Shown here in pieces: positions 15,582-24,244 of a stretch of DNA of 64,000 nt. The first letter of the stretch is position 1. Every line of letters starts with the position of its first letter. The position numbers and the translations under genes were made by a program. A model generated the notes under the pieces. The model ran no database searches. It saw nothing but the letters and a program-made list of their open reading frames with translations, and was not told where the DNA came from. The stretch spans positions 12,193 through 76,192 of the forward strand of contig CAMTUW010000029.1 of the NCBI GenBank assembly GCA_947085035.1, given 5' to 3'. Origin of the DNA: CAMTUW01 sp947085035. Its GTDB lineage: Bacteria; Actinomycetota; Coriobacteriia; Anaerosomatales; PHET01.

Positions 15582-18215
15582 GTGCGAATCGCCGTCGGAC
15601 ATGCCAACCCTGATTTCGACGCTTACGCGGCGACGGTGGCGGCGACGAGGCTCTTCGATGACACCCGCGGCGTGTTCCTCGGGACTCAGAACACCAACGT
15701 ACGCGCGTTTCACAACCTGCACGAGGAGTTCTTGAACTTCGTGGACCTGCGCGGTCTCGATCTCGATACAGTGACCGGGGTTGTGATGGTCGACACCCGC
15801 GATCCGGGCCGAATCGGAGAGATAGGCGCGATCGTCACCCGCCCCGGGGTCGAAGTGATCGTCTACGATCACCACCCGGCCCAAGAGGGTGATGTCGTGG
15901 CGGCGCAGGATCTGAGTCTTGATGTGGGTGCCACGACAAGCATCCTCGTTCACGAGATGAAGCGACGCGGAATCGAGCCCACACCGCTTGAGGCGTCGTT
16001 GTTCCTTCTCGGTATTCACGAGGACACCGGGTCGCTCACGTATCCGAACTCGACGCCGTATGATGCCGACGCGGTCGCGTGGCTCATGGCGGCCGGTGCT
16101 GATCTCGAGGTCGTGAACCGCTATCTCGCGCGTTCGCTTGATGCCCAGCAAAAGGCGCTGCTCGCCCAGTTGGAACGCTCTCTTGAGATCTGGGAGATCA
16201 ACGGTCAGCAGGTCGCTGTCGGGACGGCGCACACTGATGAGTACGTCGATTCGGCGAGCGTTCTCACGCACTACGTTGTGGAGGACATGGGCTTTCGTGT
16301 GGCCATCGGTATCGTCTCCATGCCTGATCGTCTCCAGATCGTCGCTCGTTCCCGGATCACGGCGGTGGATGTCGGTGCGGTCCTTGGACGTCTCGGTGGA
16401 GGAGGGCATCCTCAGGCGGCTAGCGGCGGCTTTCGTGATCTGAGCGTCGAAGACGCCCGCGACAAGGTTCGCGAAGCGCTTCTCGCCGAAGTCACGCCTC
16501 CGCTCCGCTCAGCCGATATCATGAGTTCTCCGGTACGCACGATTGGCCCGGAGGCTACCATGCAAGAGGCCGGTGTACTGATGGCTCGATGGGGGCATGG
16601 GGGCCTTCCGGTCGTCTCCTCAGGCGAGCTCATTGGGATCGTGACCCGCAAAGACGTTGACAAGGCCTTACAGCACCGCCTTGATCACGCGCCGGTGAAG
16701 GGCTTCATCGGACGCGACGTCGTGACGGTCGGGGCCGATGTGGACCTCACTGAGCTCGAGCACCTGCTCGCCACGCGGGGCATAGGGCGCGTTCCCGTGG
16801 TCGAGGGGAGCCGACTGCTGGGAATCGTGACCCGCAAGGACGTCTTGCGCGCCGCGCATGGCGAGTCGTATCTCGACAACGCGCGCGCGCGTCCACACCA
16901 CGGCGCCACAGCCACGTTCACAACCAGCGTTCGGACGCTGTTGCCGCCCCAGGCCCGCGAGGCACTTGAGAGGCTGGGCGCGATCGCCCAGTCGCGCAAG
17001 ACGCGTGTGTATGTGGTGGGTGGGTTCGTGCGTGACATGTTGCTTGGACGGCCCAATCTCGACATCGACCTCGTCGTAGAGGGCGACGGTGTCGAATTCG
17101 GTGAGGCCGCGGCGGCAGAGCTGGGTGTGCGGGTCAGGGTGCATCGACGGTTCGGAACGGCGGTGCTCGTGTTCTCGCGTGACCTGCATGTCGACATCGC
17201 GAGCAGCCGCAGCGAGTACTACACCCGACCGGGCGCCCTGCCCATCGTCGAGCGTTCGAGTCTTCGCCAGGATCTGTTCCGGAGGGACTTCTCGATCAAC
17301 GCCATGGCCGCCTGTATCGATCCGGAGTGCTTCGGGGCGATCGCCGATCCCTTCGCAGGGCTCGCGGACCTTGAGGCCAAGAAGGTGCGGGTCCTCCATG
17401 CGCTGTCGTTCGTGGACGATCCGACGCGAGTCCTTCGCGCGGCCCGATTCGAGGTCCGGTACGGATTCTCGTTGGACGCGCAGTCGGAGAATCTCGCGCT
17501 GCGAGCCGCTGAGCTCGGTCTTCTCGCCGAGGTGAGCGGCGCACGTGTCAGAGAGGAGATCTACGATCTTCTCGCCGAGAAGAGCCCTTCTGTGGTCCTC
17601 ACGAGGCTCGCCGAGTTGGGCGCGTTGGGCGAGATAGTGCCTGCCCGGGTCGATTTCGCCGATGCGATCGCTGCCGTGCGTGAGGCCGAGGAGGGTCTTG
17701 CTCGCGTACGCGAGCTCAGTGTGCGACGGGTACCGTCTCGCAAGACGGCTCTGCTCGCCGCTTTGGGTGGTTCGGGCGCCCCGACAAGCGCCGAGCGGTG
17801 GGTCAGACATTTCAGGATCGGACGCGAGGAGGCCGAGACCATTCGGGCCGTCGCGTCGTCACAGTCGCTCCAACGTGCCTTGGCCAACGGTCGCAAGATG
17901 CGGGACAGCAGGCTGTTTGCGATGTTGTCGCCGCTTCGTGTCGAGGCGCTTGCGAATCTGTGGGCGAGGGGAGACGCCACATCGCGCGAGAGAATCGAGC
18001 GCTACATCGGGACATTGGCCAGCGTGAGGCCAGCCGTGAGCGGACAAGACCTGATAGCGATGGGGGCCGAACCGGGCGAGGCGTTCTCGGCTATACTGGC
18101 GCGTGCCCGTGACGACCGTCTTGACGGCAGGGCTGTTGGACGCGAGGCGGAACTCGCGAACCTCAAACGGCTCGCTGTTCAAGCGGGCCTTATCGCGCAT
18201 CGGAAGGACTCGTGA
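15582..18215 (+). CDS. CBS-DHH-tRNA nucleotidyltransferase (A-adding/CCA) fusion
   Basis: 877 residues. Domain order: DHH phosphoesterase (GHANPDFDAYAA near the N-terminus, YDHHP at 95-99), DHHA1 with GGGGHPQAASGG near 272-283, two CBS domains (about 305-365 and 370-430), then a class II nucleotidyltransferase head (VYVVGGFVRDMLLGRPNLDI near 476, metal-binding D-x-D) and a C-terminal RNA-binding part. This architecture is known from the Aquifex-type A-adding enzymes that repair tRNA CCA ends. Whether this one adds CC, A or all three bases cannot be told, and no other cca gene is in the window. GTG at 15582 follows deoA by 12 bases. The DHH domain's substrate is unknown. Confidence 0.9.
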   Translation: MRIAVGHANPDFDAYAATVAATRLFDDTRGVFLGTQNTNVRAFHNLHEEFLNFVDLRGLDLDTVTGVVMVDTRDPGRIGEIGAIVTRPGVEVIVYDHHPAQEGDVVAAQDLSLDVGATTSILVHEMKRRGIEPTPLEASLFLLGIHEDTGSLTYPNSTPYDADAVAWLMAAGADLEVVNRYLARSLDAQQKALLAQLERSLEIWEINGQQVAVGTAHTDEYVDSASVLTHYVVEDMGFRVAIGIVSMPDRLQIVARSRITAVDVGAVLGRLGGGGHPQAASGGFRDLSVEDARDKVREALLAEVTPPLRSADIMSSPVRTIGPEATMQEAGVLMARWGHGGLPVVSSGELIGIVTRKDVDKALQHRLDHAPVKGFIGRDVVTVGADVDLTELEHLLATRGIGRVPVVEGSRLLGIVTRKDVLRAAHGESYLDNARARPHHGATATFTTSVRTLLPPQAREALERLGAIAQSRKTRVYVVGGFVRDMLLGRPNLDIDLVVEGDGVEFGEAAAAELGVRVRVHRRFGTAVLVFSRDLHVDIASSRSEYYTRPGALPIVERSSLRQDLFRRDFSINAMAACIDPECFGAIADPFAGLADLEAKKVRVLHALSFVDDPTRVLRAARFEVRYGFSLDAQSENLALRAAELGLLAEVSGARVREEIYDLLAEKSPSVVLTRLAELGALGEIVPARVDFADAIAAVREAEEGLARVRELSVRRVPSRKTALLAALGGSGAPTSAERWVRHFRIGREEAETIRAVASSQSLQRALANGRKMRDSRLFAMLSPLRVEALANLWARGDATSRERIERYIGTLASVRPAVSGQDLIAMGAEPGEAFSAILARARDDRLDGRAVGREAELANLKRLAVQAGLIAHRKDS

Positions 18216-18872
18216 GTGGGCTTCGACATCCAGACCGTCTTGTGGCTGATTCTCCTGCTGCCGTCGATCGCGTTTCATGAGTACATGCACGGCTGGGCAG
18301 CCTACAAGTTGGGTGATCCAACCGCCAAGAACGCCGGTCGCCTGACGCTCAACCCCATCAAGCACATCGATCCGTTCGGCACGCTGCTTCTGCCGGTGCT
18401 GCTCGCGATGGCCGGAGGCCCGATCTTCGGGTATGCCAAGCCCGTACCGGTCAATCCGCGCTACTTCAAAGACATCAGGCTGGGCGATCTGCTCACGGGT
18501 ATCGCCGGGCCGGGCGCCAATCTCGCACTGGCGCTCTTTGGAGCCACGGTATTCCATCTTGCCAGCTTGATGACCGCATCGCTTGGCATCTACGCCCAGT
18601 GGATCGGACTCATCGGCCTGCTTCTCGTGCAGACGAATCTCGTCTTGATGTTCTTCAACCTGATTCCGCTGCCGCCGCTGGACGGGTCGAGCATCGTACC
18701 GATGTTCCTGCCGGATCGCTTGCTTCATGGGTGGTATCGCATGCAGCAGTACTCGTTCGGCATCCTGCTCCTCTTGATGTGGGGCGTGCCGATGCTCACA
18801 GGCTGGAGTCCACTCAGCGCCTACTTCGAACTCACGGTCCAGCCGCTGATGCGACTCCTTCTGGGCCGATAG
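18216..18872 (+). CDS. Site-2 protease family (M50) membrane metalloprotease
   Basis: 218 residues, four to five hydrophobic segments. The zinc motif HEYMH lies at 21-25 (HExxH), followed by LTLNPIKHIDPFGTLLLP, and the second family motif FNLIPLPPLDGSSIV (N-x-x-P-x-x-x-x-D-G) supplies the third ligand. These are intramembrane proteases of the short, PDZ-less kind common in Gram-positive bacteria. GTG at 18216 abuts the upstream stop. The substrate is unknown. Transcription probably continues from the upstream operon. Confidence 0.88.
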   Translation: MGFDIQTVLWLILLLPSIAFHEYMHGWAAYKLGDPTAKNAGRLTLNPIKHIDPFGTLLLPVLLAMAGGPIFGYAKPVPVNPRYFKDIRLGDLLTGIAGPGANLALALFGATVFHLASLMTASLGIYAQWIGLIGLLLVQTNLVLMFFNLIPLPPLDGSSIVPMFLPDRLLHGWYRMQQYSFGILLLLMWGVPMLTGWSPLSAYFELTVQPLMRLLLGR

Positions 18873-18946
18873 TCGCCGACCGGCTGCGTTATGATGGTTG
18901 GAGCCCGACCCGACCGCCTGCTGACACTTCAAGGAGATTCGCCCGC

Positions 18947-20023
18947 GTGACCAAACAGCGCACTCTCACCGGCTATCGGCCTACCGGCAAACTCCACCTG
19001 GGCCACTGGTTCGGCAACCTCCAGAACATGCTCGCCATGCAACACGAGTACGATGCGTACTACTTCATCGCGGACTTCCATGCGCTCACGAGCGACTGGG
19101 CGGACCCCTCTGCCATCACCCGCTTCACTGAAGAGATGGTGCTCGATTGGTGTGCAGCCGGGCTCGATCCCGACGCGGCCACGATCTACCGTCAAAGCGA
19201 TGTCGCTGAGGTAGCGCAGCTCATGCTCTTCTTCTCGATGGTGTTACCCATGCCCTGGCTTGAGCGCACTCCCAGCTACAAGGAGCAGCGAGCCCAGGTC
19301 ACCACCAAAGACCTCGGCAACGTTGGCTTCTTCCTGTATCCGGCCCTCCAGGCTGCTGATATCGCAATCGTTCTCGCGGATGCCGTACCCGTGGGTGAGG
19401 ACCAACTGCCACACCTCGAGCTCACTCGCGAGATCGTCCGTCGTTTCAACAACACCTACGGGGAGTTCCTCCGTGAGCCCCAGGCGATCATCGCCACGCA
19501 AGGCGCGCGGGTTCCGGGAACGGATGGTCGCAAGATGTCGAAGTCCTACGGCAACGCGATCTTCATAAGCGACGCGGCCGACGAGATGCGAGCCAAGGTC
19601 ATGAACTTCATGACGGATCCGGCGCGCAGGCTCAGAACTGACCCCGGCGACCCCGCGGTCTGCCCGTTGCACCAGGTACACCGCCTCATCGCGTCTGCCG
19701 ATGAGATCGCCGAGTGGGAAGCGTGCTGTCGCGACGCGACGTGCGGCTGCGTCGCCCACAAGCGCAAGCTCGCCGACGACCTCATCGCGTACCTCGAAAC
19801 ATTTCGCGAGAGGCGCGCCGAGCTCGCGGCGATTCCCGGTTTCGCGGAAGGGGTGCTTGCACGAGGCGCCGAGAAGGCGCGTCCCATCACGAGCGAGGTC
19901 GTCGCAACCTGCCGCGAGCTCATGGGTCTCGACCCCCGCACGGAACGCTCGGCGGGTATCGACAAGCGCGATGTCGCGGCGTCATCTGTCGACTCGCATC
20001 CGTCCTTCCTCGACGCACCGTAG
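18947..20023 (+). CDS. trpS: Tryptophanyl-tRNA synthetase
   Basis: 358 residues, class I synthetase charging tRNA-Trp. Seen: GYRPTGKLHLGHWFGN (HIGH-type motif), an AADIAIVLADAVPVGEDQ substrate-site stretch, and GRKMSKSYGNAI (KMSKS). Length is a little above the usual 330-340, the extra being an extended C-terminal tail. GTG at 18947 is preceded by AAGGAGA at 18931-18937; longer in-frame readings overlap the protease gene. A TATGAT hexamer about 55 bases upstream could be a -10 element. Confidence 0.95.
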   Translation: MTKQRTLTGYRPTGKLHLGHWFGNLQNMLAMQHEYDAYYFIADFHALTSDWADPSAITRFTEEMVLDWCAAGLDPDAATIYRQSDVAEVAQLMLFFSMVLPMPWLERTPSYKEQRAQVTTKDLGNVGFFLYPALQAADIAIVLADAVPVGEDQLPHLELTREIVRRFNNTYGEFLREPQAIIATQGARVPGTDGRKMSKSYGNAIFISDAADEMRAKVMNFMTDPARRLRTDPGDPAVCPLHQVHRLIASADEIAEWEACCRDATCGCVAHKRKLADDLIAYLETFRERRAELAAIPGFAEGVLARGAEKARPITSEVVATCRELMGLDPRTERSAGIDKRDVAASSVDSHPSFLDAP

Positions 20024-20035
20024 AGCGAGTCGGCC

Positions 20036-20818
20036 GTGGGCTACACCGTCAAAACCGACGTGTTCGAGGGTCCATTCGACCTCTTGTTGCACCTTGTGAG
20101 CAGACAGAAGCTCGATGTCGGCGCCATCAATGTCTCAAGCGTGGCTGATCAGTACCTCGCCCACATCGATCGTATGGCCGATCTTGACCTCGACGTGGCA
20201 AGCGAGTTCCTCCTACTTGCCGCCACCCTTCTTGAGATCAAGGCCTTCGCGTTGCTACCCACCGATGAGGCCTTCGTTGGGGATGAGCTCGACGACCTGA
20301 GCCCTGCCGAGGCCCGCGACATCCTCGTCGCCCGGCTCATCGCCTACAAGCAGTTCAAGAACCTCTCGCACGAACTCGCGCAACGCATGGAGAACGAGGG
20401 GCACCAGCATCCGAGACGAGCCGGGCTCGAGGCCGGGTTCTTGAGCCTGATGCCCGATTATCTCGCGGGCGTGACTCTTCACTCGCTCGCGCTCATCTGC
20501 TCGGATCTCGAACACCGCAAAGAAGTCTTCTTGTTGGAGGCCCAGCACGTCGCTTCCATGCCCATCTCGCTGGAACTCCACGCCGAGAACGTCCGGCGGC
20601 ACCTGTCCCGCGCAGGCCGTGTCACGTTCATGAACCTTGTTGGAGAGGATCCGACGCCCGAGGTAGTGGTTGTGACCTTTCTGGCGATTCTCGAGTTGTA
20701 CAAACGTGGTCTGGTCGAGATCACCCAGGAAGCTGGTTTCGGCGACATCGTCGTCACCCATCTGTCAGAGGAAGAAGCCGCGCATCGCGGCACGCACGAG
20801 GGGGCATTCGATGAGTGA
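20036..20818 (+). CDS. scpA: Segregation and condensation protein A
   Basis: 260 residues. Kleisin subunit of the bacterial SMC condensin, bridging SMC heads with ScpB. The N-terminal F-E-G-P-F-D-L-L-L-H-L motif is the ScpA hallmark, followed by a helical middle and a C-terminal winged-helix part (VVVTFLAILELYKRGLVEIT). GTG at 20036. The gene overlaps scpB by eight bases, the usual pairing. Confidence 0.95.
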   Translation: MGYTVKTDVFEGPFDLLLHLVSRQKLDVGAINVSSVADQYLAHIDRMADLDLDVASEFLLLAATLLEIKAFALLPTDEAFVGDELDDLSPAEARDILVARLIAYKQFKNLSHELAQRMENEGHQHPRRAGLEAGFLSLMPDYLAGVTLHSLALICSDLEHRKEVFLLEAQHVASMPISLELHAENVRRHLSRAGRVTFMNLVGEDPTPEVVVVTFLAILELYKRGLVEITQEAGFGDIVVTHLSEEEAAHRGTHEGAFDE

Positions 20819-21434
20819 GGACCGGTCTGTGCGCAGTGTCGTTGAGGCGTTGCTGTTCGTGAGCGACGAGCCCGTGAGCGCGGCCCGCCTCGCCCGTGTG
20901 CTTGATGTCTCGCCCGGAGACCTCGAAAACGCGCTCGCCGAACTGGCTCAGGACTACCGCGAGGAGGAACGGGGTTTTCAGTTGCGTGAAGTCGCGGGTG
21001 GGTGGCGCCTCTACACGCACCCGGCCCACCATGAAGTCATCGAACGCTACGTGCTTTCGTGGGACACGCGCCGACTCTCGCAAGCCGCTCTTGAGGCGCT
21101 CGCTGTGATCGCGTATCACCAGCCGGTCACGCGAAACGGCATAAATGCGGTTCGCGGCGTGAACTCTGAAGGGGTTGTCTCCTCGCTCGTCGAGAAGGGC
21201 CTCGTGAGAGAGACCGGTCGCGACAAGAACCAGGGTAACGCGATTCTTTACGCGACCACACGCACGTTCCTTGAGAAGTTCGGGCTCAAAGACCTCGACG
21301 AGCTGCCGCCGCTTGAGGAGTTCGCACCTGACAAAGACACCGAACGCGCGATTCGCGACCGGCTCTCGGCGACCGAAGGACCGATGAGTGTCAGCACGAC
21401 TGACGGCGAGGACGAGATTGCCGAGGTCGACTGA
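20811..21434 (+). CDS. scpB: Segregation and condensation protein B
   Basis: 207 residues forming two winged-helix domains; partner of ScpA in the SMC complex. Characteristic pieces are VEALLFVSDEPVSAARLARV, FQLREVAGGWRLYT and ALEALAVIAYHQPVTRNGIN, the last being the strongest family signature. ATG at 20811 lies eight bases inside scpA. The C-terminal ~25 residues are acidic and unconserved. Confidence 0.95.
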   Translation: MSEDRSVRSVVEALLFVSDEPVSAARLARVLDVSPGDLENALAELAQDYREEERGFQLREVAGGWRLYTHPAHHEVIERYVLSWDTRRLSQAALEALAVIAYHQPVTRNGINAVRGVNSEGVVSSLVEKGLVRETGRDKNQGNAILYATTRTFLEKFGLKDLDELPPLEEFAPDKDTERAIRDRLSATEGPMSVSTTDGEDEIAEVD

Positions 21435-21438
21435 GCTC

Positions 21439-22206
21439 GTGAGCGATGAACGCATCGTTGTCATGCGCGTTCAGAAGTTCCTCGCCCGTGCCGGAGTCGC
21501 CTCGAGGCGGGGGAGCGAGGACCTGATGACGGCGGGGCGTGTCACCGTCAACGGAGTCACGGTGACCGAGCTCGGAGCCAAGGTGGACCCCGGGTGCGAC
21601 CGCGTCGCGGTCGACGGAGTCGAGGTCTCACTGAACGGAGAACCCGTCTATCTCATGCTCAACAAACCTCCTGAAGTGATGACGACGATGCATGATCCGC
21701 AAGGCAGGAGCACCGTGGCATCGCTCGTTCCGGTCGCCGAGTACCCGGGACTCTTCCCCGTTGGGAGGCTTGACTACGACTCCACGGGCCTGCTGCTGTT
21801 CACCACCGACGGCGATCTCTCGCACAAGCTGCTCCATCCCCGCTGGAAGGTGCCGAAGACCTATCGTGTCCTTGTGGACCGAAAGCCCGGGACGGTCGCC
21901 CTCAAGGCGCTTCGAAGCGGAGTGTTGCTCGACGATGGGCTCACCGCCCCGGCGTTCGTCAGAACGGTTGAGCATCAAGGCCCCCGCACGCTCATGGAGA
22001 TCACGATCAGCGAGGGGCGCAAGCGGCAGGTTCGCCGCATGTTCTCCCATGTCGGCCACCCGGTTATCGAGCTCGAGCGCGTATCATTCGGGCCGGTTGA
22101 CCTCAAAGATCTGGGTTCAGGAGCCTGGCGCCATCTTGAGGCGGGCGAAGTCGCCGCATTGCGTGAGTCGACCGCGCGCGCTCATGACGAGGAAGCAGCT
22201 GACTGA
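21439..22206 (+). CDS. rluB: 23S rRNA pseudouridine synthase B family
   Basis: 255 residues. N-terminal S4 RNA-binding domain (RVQKFLARAGVASRRGSEDL) and catalytic domain with GRLDYDSTGLLLFTTDGDL, where the aspartate of GRLDxxTxGL is the nucleophile, and EGRKRQVRRMFSHVGHPV. RluB-type enzymes modify helix 89 of 23S rRNA. GTG at 21439 is chosen for its short distance to scpB; the ATG at 21463 (MRVQKF) gives the more usual family N-terminus but lacks a clear binding site. The scpA-scpB-rluB order is common in Gram-positive bacteria. Confidence 0.92.
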   Translation: MSDERIVVMRVQKFLARAGVASRRGSEDLMTAGRVTVNGVTVTELGAKVDPGCDRVAVDGVEVSLNGEPVYLMLNKPPEVMTTMHDPQGRSTVASLVPVAEYPGLFPVGRLDYDSTGLLLFTTDGDLSHKLLHPRWKVPKTYRVLVDRKPGTVALKALRSGVLLDDGLTAPAFVRTVEHQGPRTLMEITISEGRKRQVRRMFSHVGHPVIELERVSFGPVDLKDLGSGAWRHLEAGEVAALRESTARAHDEEAAD

Positions 22207-22796
22207 TGGCACTGGTGGTTCTCACAGGAGGAGCTCGCTGCGGCAAGAGTGCTGCGGCCGAGCGTCTGGCGGCTCTCAGGGAGATGGACGGAGCTTCGGT
22301 GTGCGTTGCCGTCTTCGGTCGCATCGAGCCCTCCGACACCGAGTTCGCTGCGCGTGTCGCGAAACACCGCGCTTCCCGACCCGTTGGCTGGCACACGATC
22401 GAGGCTCTCGACGCTACCGGCTGGCTCGCGCAGGTGCCGGGTGACGCGCTGCTGCTCGTGGACTGCGTCGGAACGCTGTTGGGTCTTGTCATGGACGACG
22501 TGTATCGCACATACGCGCATGCCGACTCTGAACTCGGCTACGCCGAGTCCGTCCGCGAAGCGTTCGATCCCATCGTTGAGGCCATCATCGCCCGCACGTC
22601 TGACACGATCGTCGTCACCAACGAGGTCGGGGACGGCATCGTTCCGGCCTACGCGAGTGGACGGCTCTTTCGAGACATCCTCGGAAACGCGAATCGTCGC
22701 TTGGTCGCGGCCTCCGACTCCGCGTACCTGGTCGTGGCAGGACGCTACATGGCCCTCAGTGACCTTCCAAGCGCGATCACCTGGCCTCATGACTGA
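22206..22796 (+). CDS. cobU: Adenosylcobinamide kinase/guanylyltransferase
   Basis: 196 residues. Phosphorylates adenosylcobinamide and transfers GMP to it in the nucleotide-loop stage of cobalamin synthesis. Seen: P-loop GGARCGKSAAAE at residues 8-19 (usual form GGxRSGKS), the guanylylated-histidine region (KHRASRPVGWHTIEA), and TNEVGDGIVPAYASGRLFRD. The serine of RSGKS is replaced by cysteine. ATG at 22206 shares one base with the rluB stop. cobS and cobC follow, forming a salvage/assembly set without cobT. Confidence 0.93.
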   Translation: MALVVLTGGARCGKSAAAERLAALREMDGASVCVAVFGRIEPSDTEFAARVAKHRASRPVGWHTIEALDATGWLAQVPGDALLLVDCVGTLLGLVMDDVYRTYAHADSELGYAESVREAFDPIVEAIIARTSDTIVVTNEVGDGIVPAYASGRLFRDILGNANRRLVAASDSAYLVVAGRYMALSDLPSAITWPHD

Positions 22797-22805
22797 CAGG
22801 AGCGA

Positions 22806-23576
22806 GTGGTGATGTCCGGTTCCCATCCCCTCAGAGACGCGGCGCTCGCGCTTTCGCTGCTCACGGTCGTGCCCACCGGGATCTCGTGGCCGAAGGAGGG
22901 GCGAGTCGCTGTCGCAGGATGGTTCCCCGTAGTCGGCTTCGCGCTGGGCGGTCTGGCGTGGGCCGCGACGCGGTTCGTACCTGCCACATTTCTTGCCGAG
23001 AAGTCCTACCTCGTGGCTGTCGCGCTCGTCGTATGGTTCGCCGTTGTTTCGCGCTTCCTGCATCACGACGGGCTTGCCGATGTCGCAGACGCGTGGTGGG
23101 GCGCGTCTACGCCTGAGCGCAGACTCGAGATCATGAGGGATACGGCGACAGGAGCGTTCGGGGCCACTGCGCTCGCTCTGTGTGTGGTGGTTCAGGTCGT
23201 CTCGCTAGGTGAAGTGCTCGAGGCTCGAGGTCTCTGGGTGCTACTCGTGGTCCCGACGCTGGCGCGTCTGGCGGCCACCTTCGCTGCGTGGCTGGGGAAG
23301 CCGGCCCGCGAGGGAGGGCTTGGGCGCTCGGTCATGGGCGGCCCCGACGTGTTCTCAGGGGGTGTCGCCGCGCTGGTCGTATCAGCCGTGCTGGTTATCG
23401 GGTGGAACGCAGCCGGGCTGGTCGGAATCGCATTCGTCGCTGCTGGCATCGTCGCGAGCCTCGTGATTCCGCACCTGATAGCCTCGCGCATGGGTGGTGT
23501 CACGGGTGATGTGATGGGCGCGAGCGTCATCGTGGTCGAGACGCTGTTGCTCTTCTCGGCGGGCGTGATCGCGTGA
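22806..23576 (+). CDS. cobS: Adenosylcobinamide-GDP ribazoletransferase (cobalamin synthase)
   Basis: 256-residue polytopic membrane enzyme joining adenosylcobinamide-GDP and alpha-ribazole (phosphate). The HHDGLADVADAWWG motif with acidic metal-binding residues and RRLEIMRDTATGAFGATAL are diagnostic. GTG at 22806 or ATG at 22812 may be the start. The stop overlaps cobC by four bases. Confidence 0.93.
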   Translation: MVMSGSHPLRDAALALSLLTVVPTGISWPKEGRVAVAGWFPVVGFALGGLAWAATRFVPATFLAEKSYLVAVALVVWFAVVSRFLHHDGLADVADAWWGASTPERRLEIMRDTATGAFGATALALCVVVQVVSLGEVLEARGLWVLLVVPTLARLAATFAAWLGKPAREGGLGRSVMGGPDVFSGGVAALVVSAVLVIGWNAAGLVGIAFVAAGIVASLVIPHLIASRMGGVTGDVMGASVIVVETLLLFSAGVIA

Positions 23577-24157
23577 CCGAGACGCGCATCCTGCTCATCC
23601 GACACCCTGAGACCTTCGCAAACGTTGAAGGCCGCTTCGTGGGTCGCGGCGATTCGCCCTACACCGTCGAAGGGCGTCGACAGTTCGCGCGCATTCCTCG
23701 AAAGATCGCGCGGTTCGCGCCCGATCACGTGTGGGGGAGCCCGCTGCCTCGCGCGCTCAGACTCGCTCGGAGAGTCTCGAAGGTGTGTGCCGCCCCTCTT
23801 CGCGTCGATGAGCGACTCGTGGAACTCGACTTCGGTGACGCCGAGGGCATGACGTACTCAGAGATCGCCGAGGCGGGCATGGATTTCAACTATCGCGACT
23901 CAGATCGACCGGTTGCGCCCAACGGCGAGACGCGCGCATCAATCTCACTGCGCGCGGGTGCGGTGTGCGCTGACCTGATCGCATCGGGCGGGCGCCATGT
24001 CGTGGTCACCCACGGTGGCGTCTTTCGCGCCGCCCTCGTCGCTTTGCTGGGGCTTGCCCACGACGACATCTGGGCCTTTCACATCCACAATGCGCAGCTC
24101 GCCACAGTCCACGTGATCGAGGGGCATGGGATGCTTGTCGAGTACGTGACCGGCTGA
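23573..24157 (+). CDS. cobC: Histidine phosphatase family, probable alpha-ribazole phosphatase
   Basis: 194 residues of the phosphoglycerate-mutase-like superfamily. The N-terminal catalytic motif reads LIRHPET, with proline where most members have glycine (RHGET); the catalytic histidine itself is kept. Other features are ELDFGDAEGMTYSEI and VVTHGGVFRAALVALLG with the second histidine. Placement after cobU-cobS with a GTGA overlap suggests removal of the phosphate from alpha-ribazole phosphate or from cobalamin phosphate. Substrate is inferred from context; these proteins are often promiscuous. Confidence 0.82.
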   Translation: MTETRILLIRHPETFANVEGRFVGRGDSPYTVEGRRQFARIPRKIARFAPDHVWGSPLPRALRLARRVSKVCAAPLRVDERLVELDFGDAEGMTYSEIAEAGMDFNYRDSDRPVAPNGETRASISLRAGAVCADLIASGGRHVVVTHGGVFRAALVALLGLAHDDIWAFHIHNAQLATVHVIEGHGMLVEYVTG

Positions 24158-24244
24158 CACGCCCTTTCGCCGGTACGCATGTCCTGCGACAATCGCTACG
24201 GACGTGTGGTGGGTTTGCTCGCCACGAAAGCGAAGGGGCGCGAC

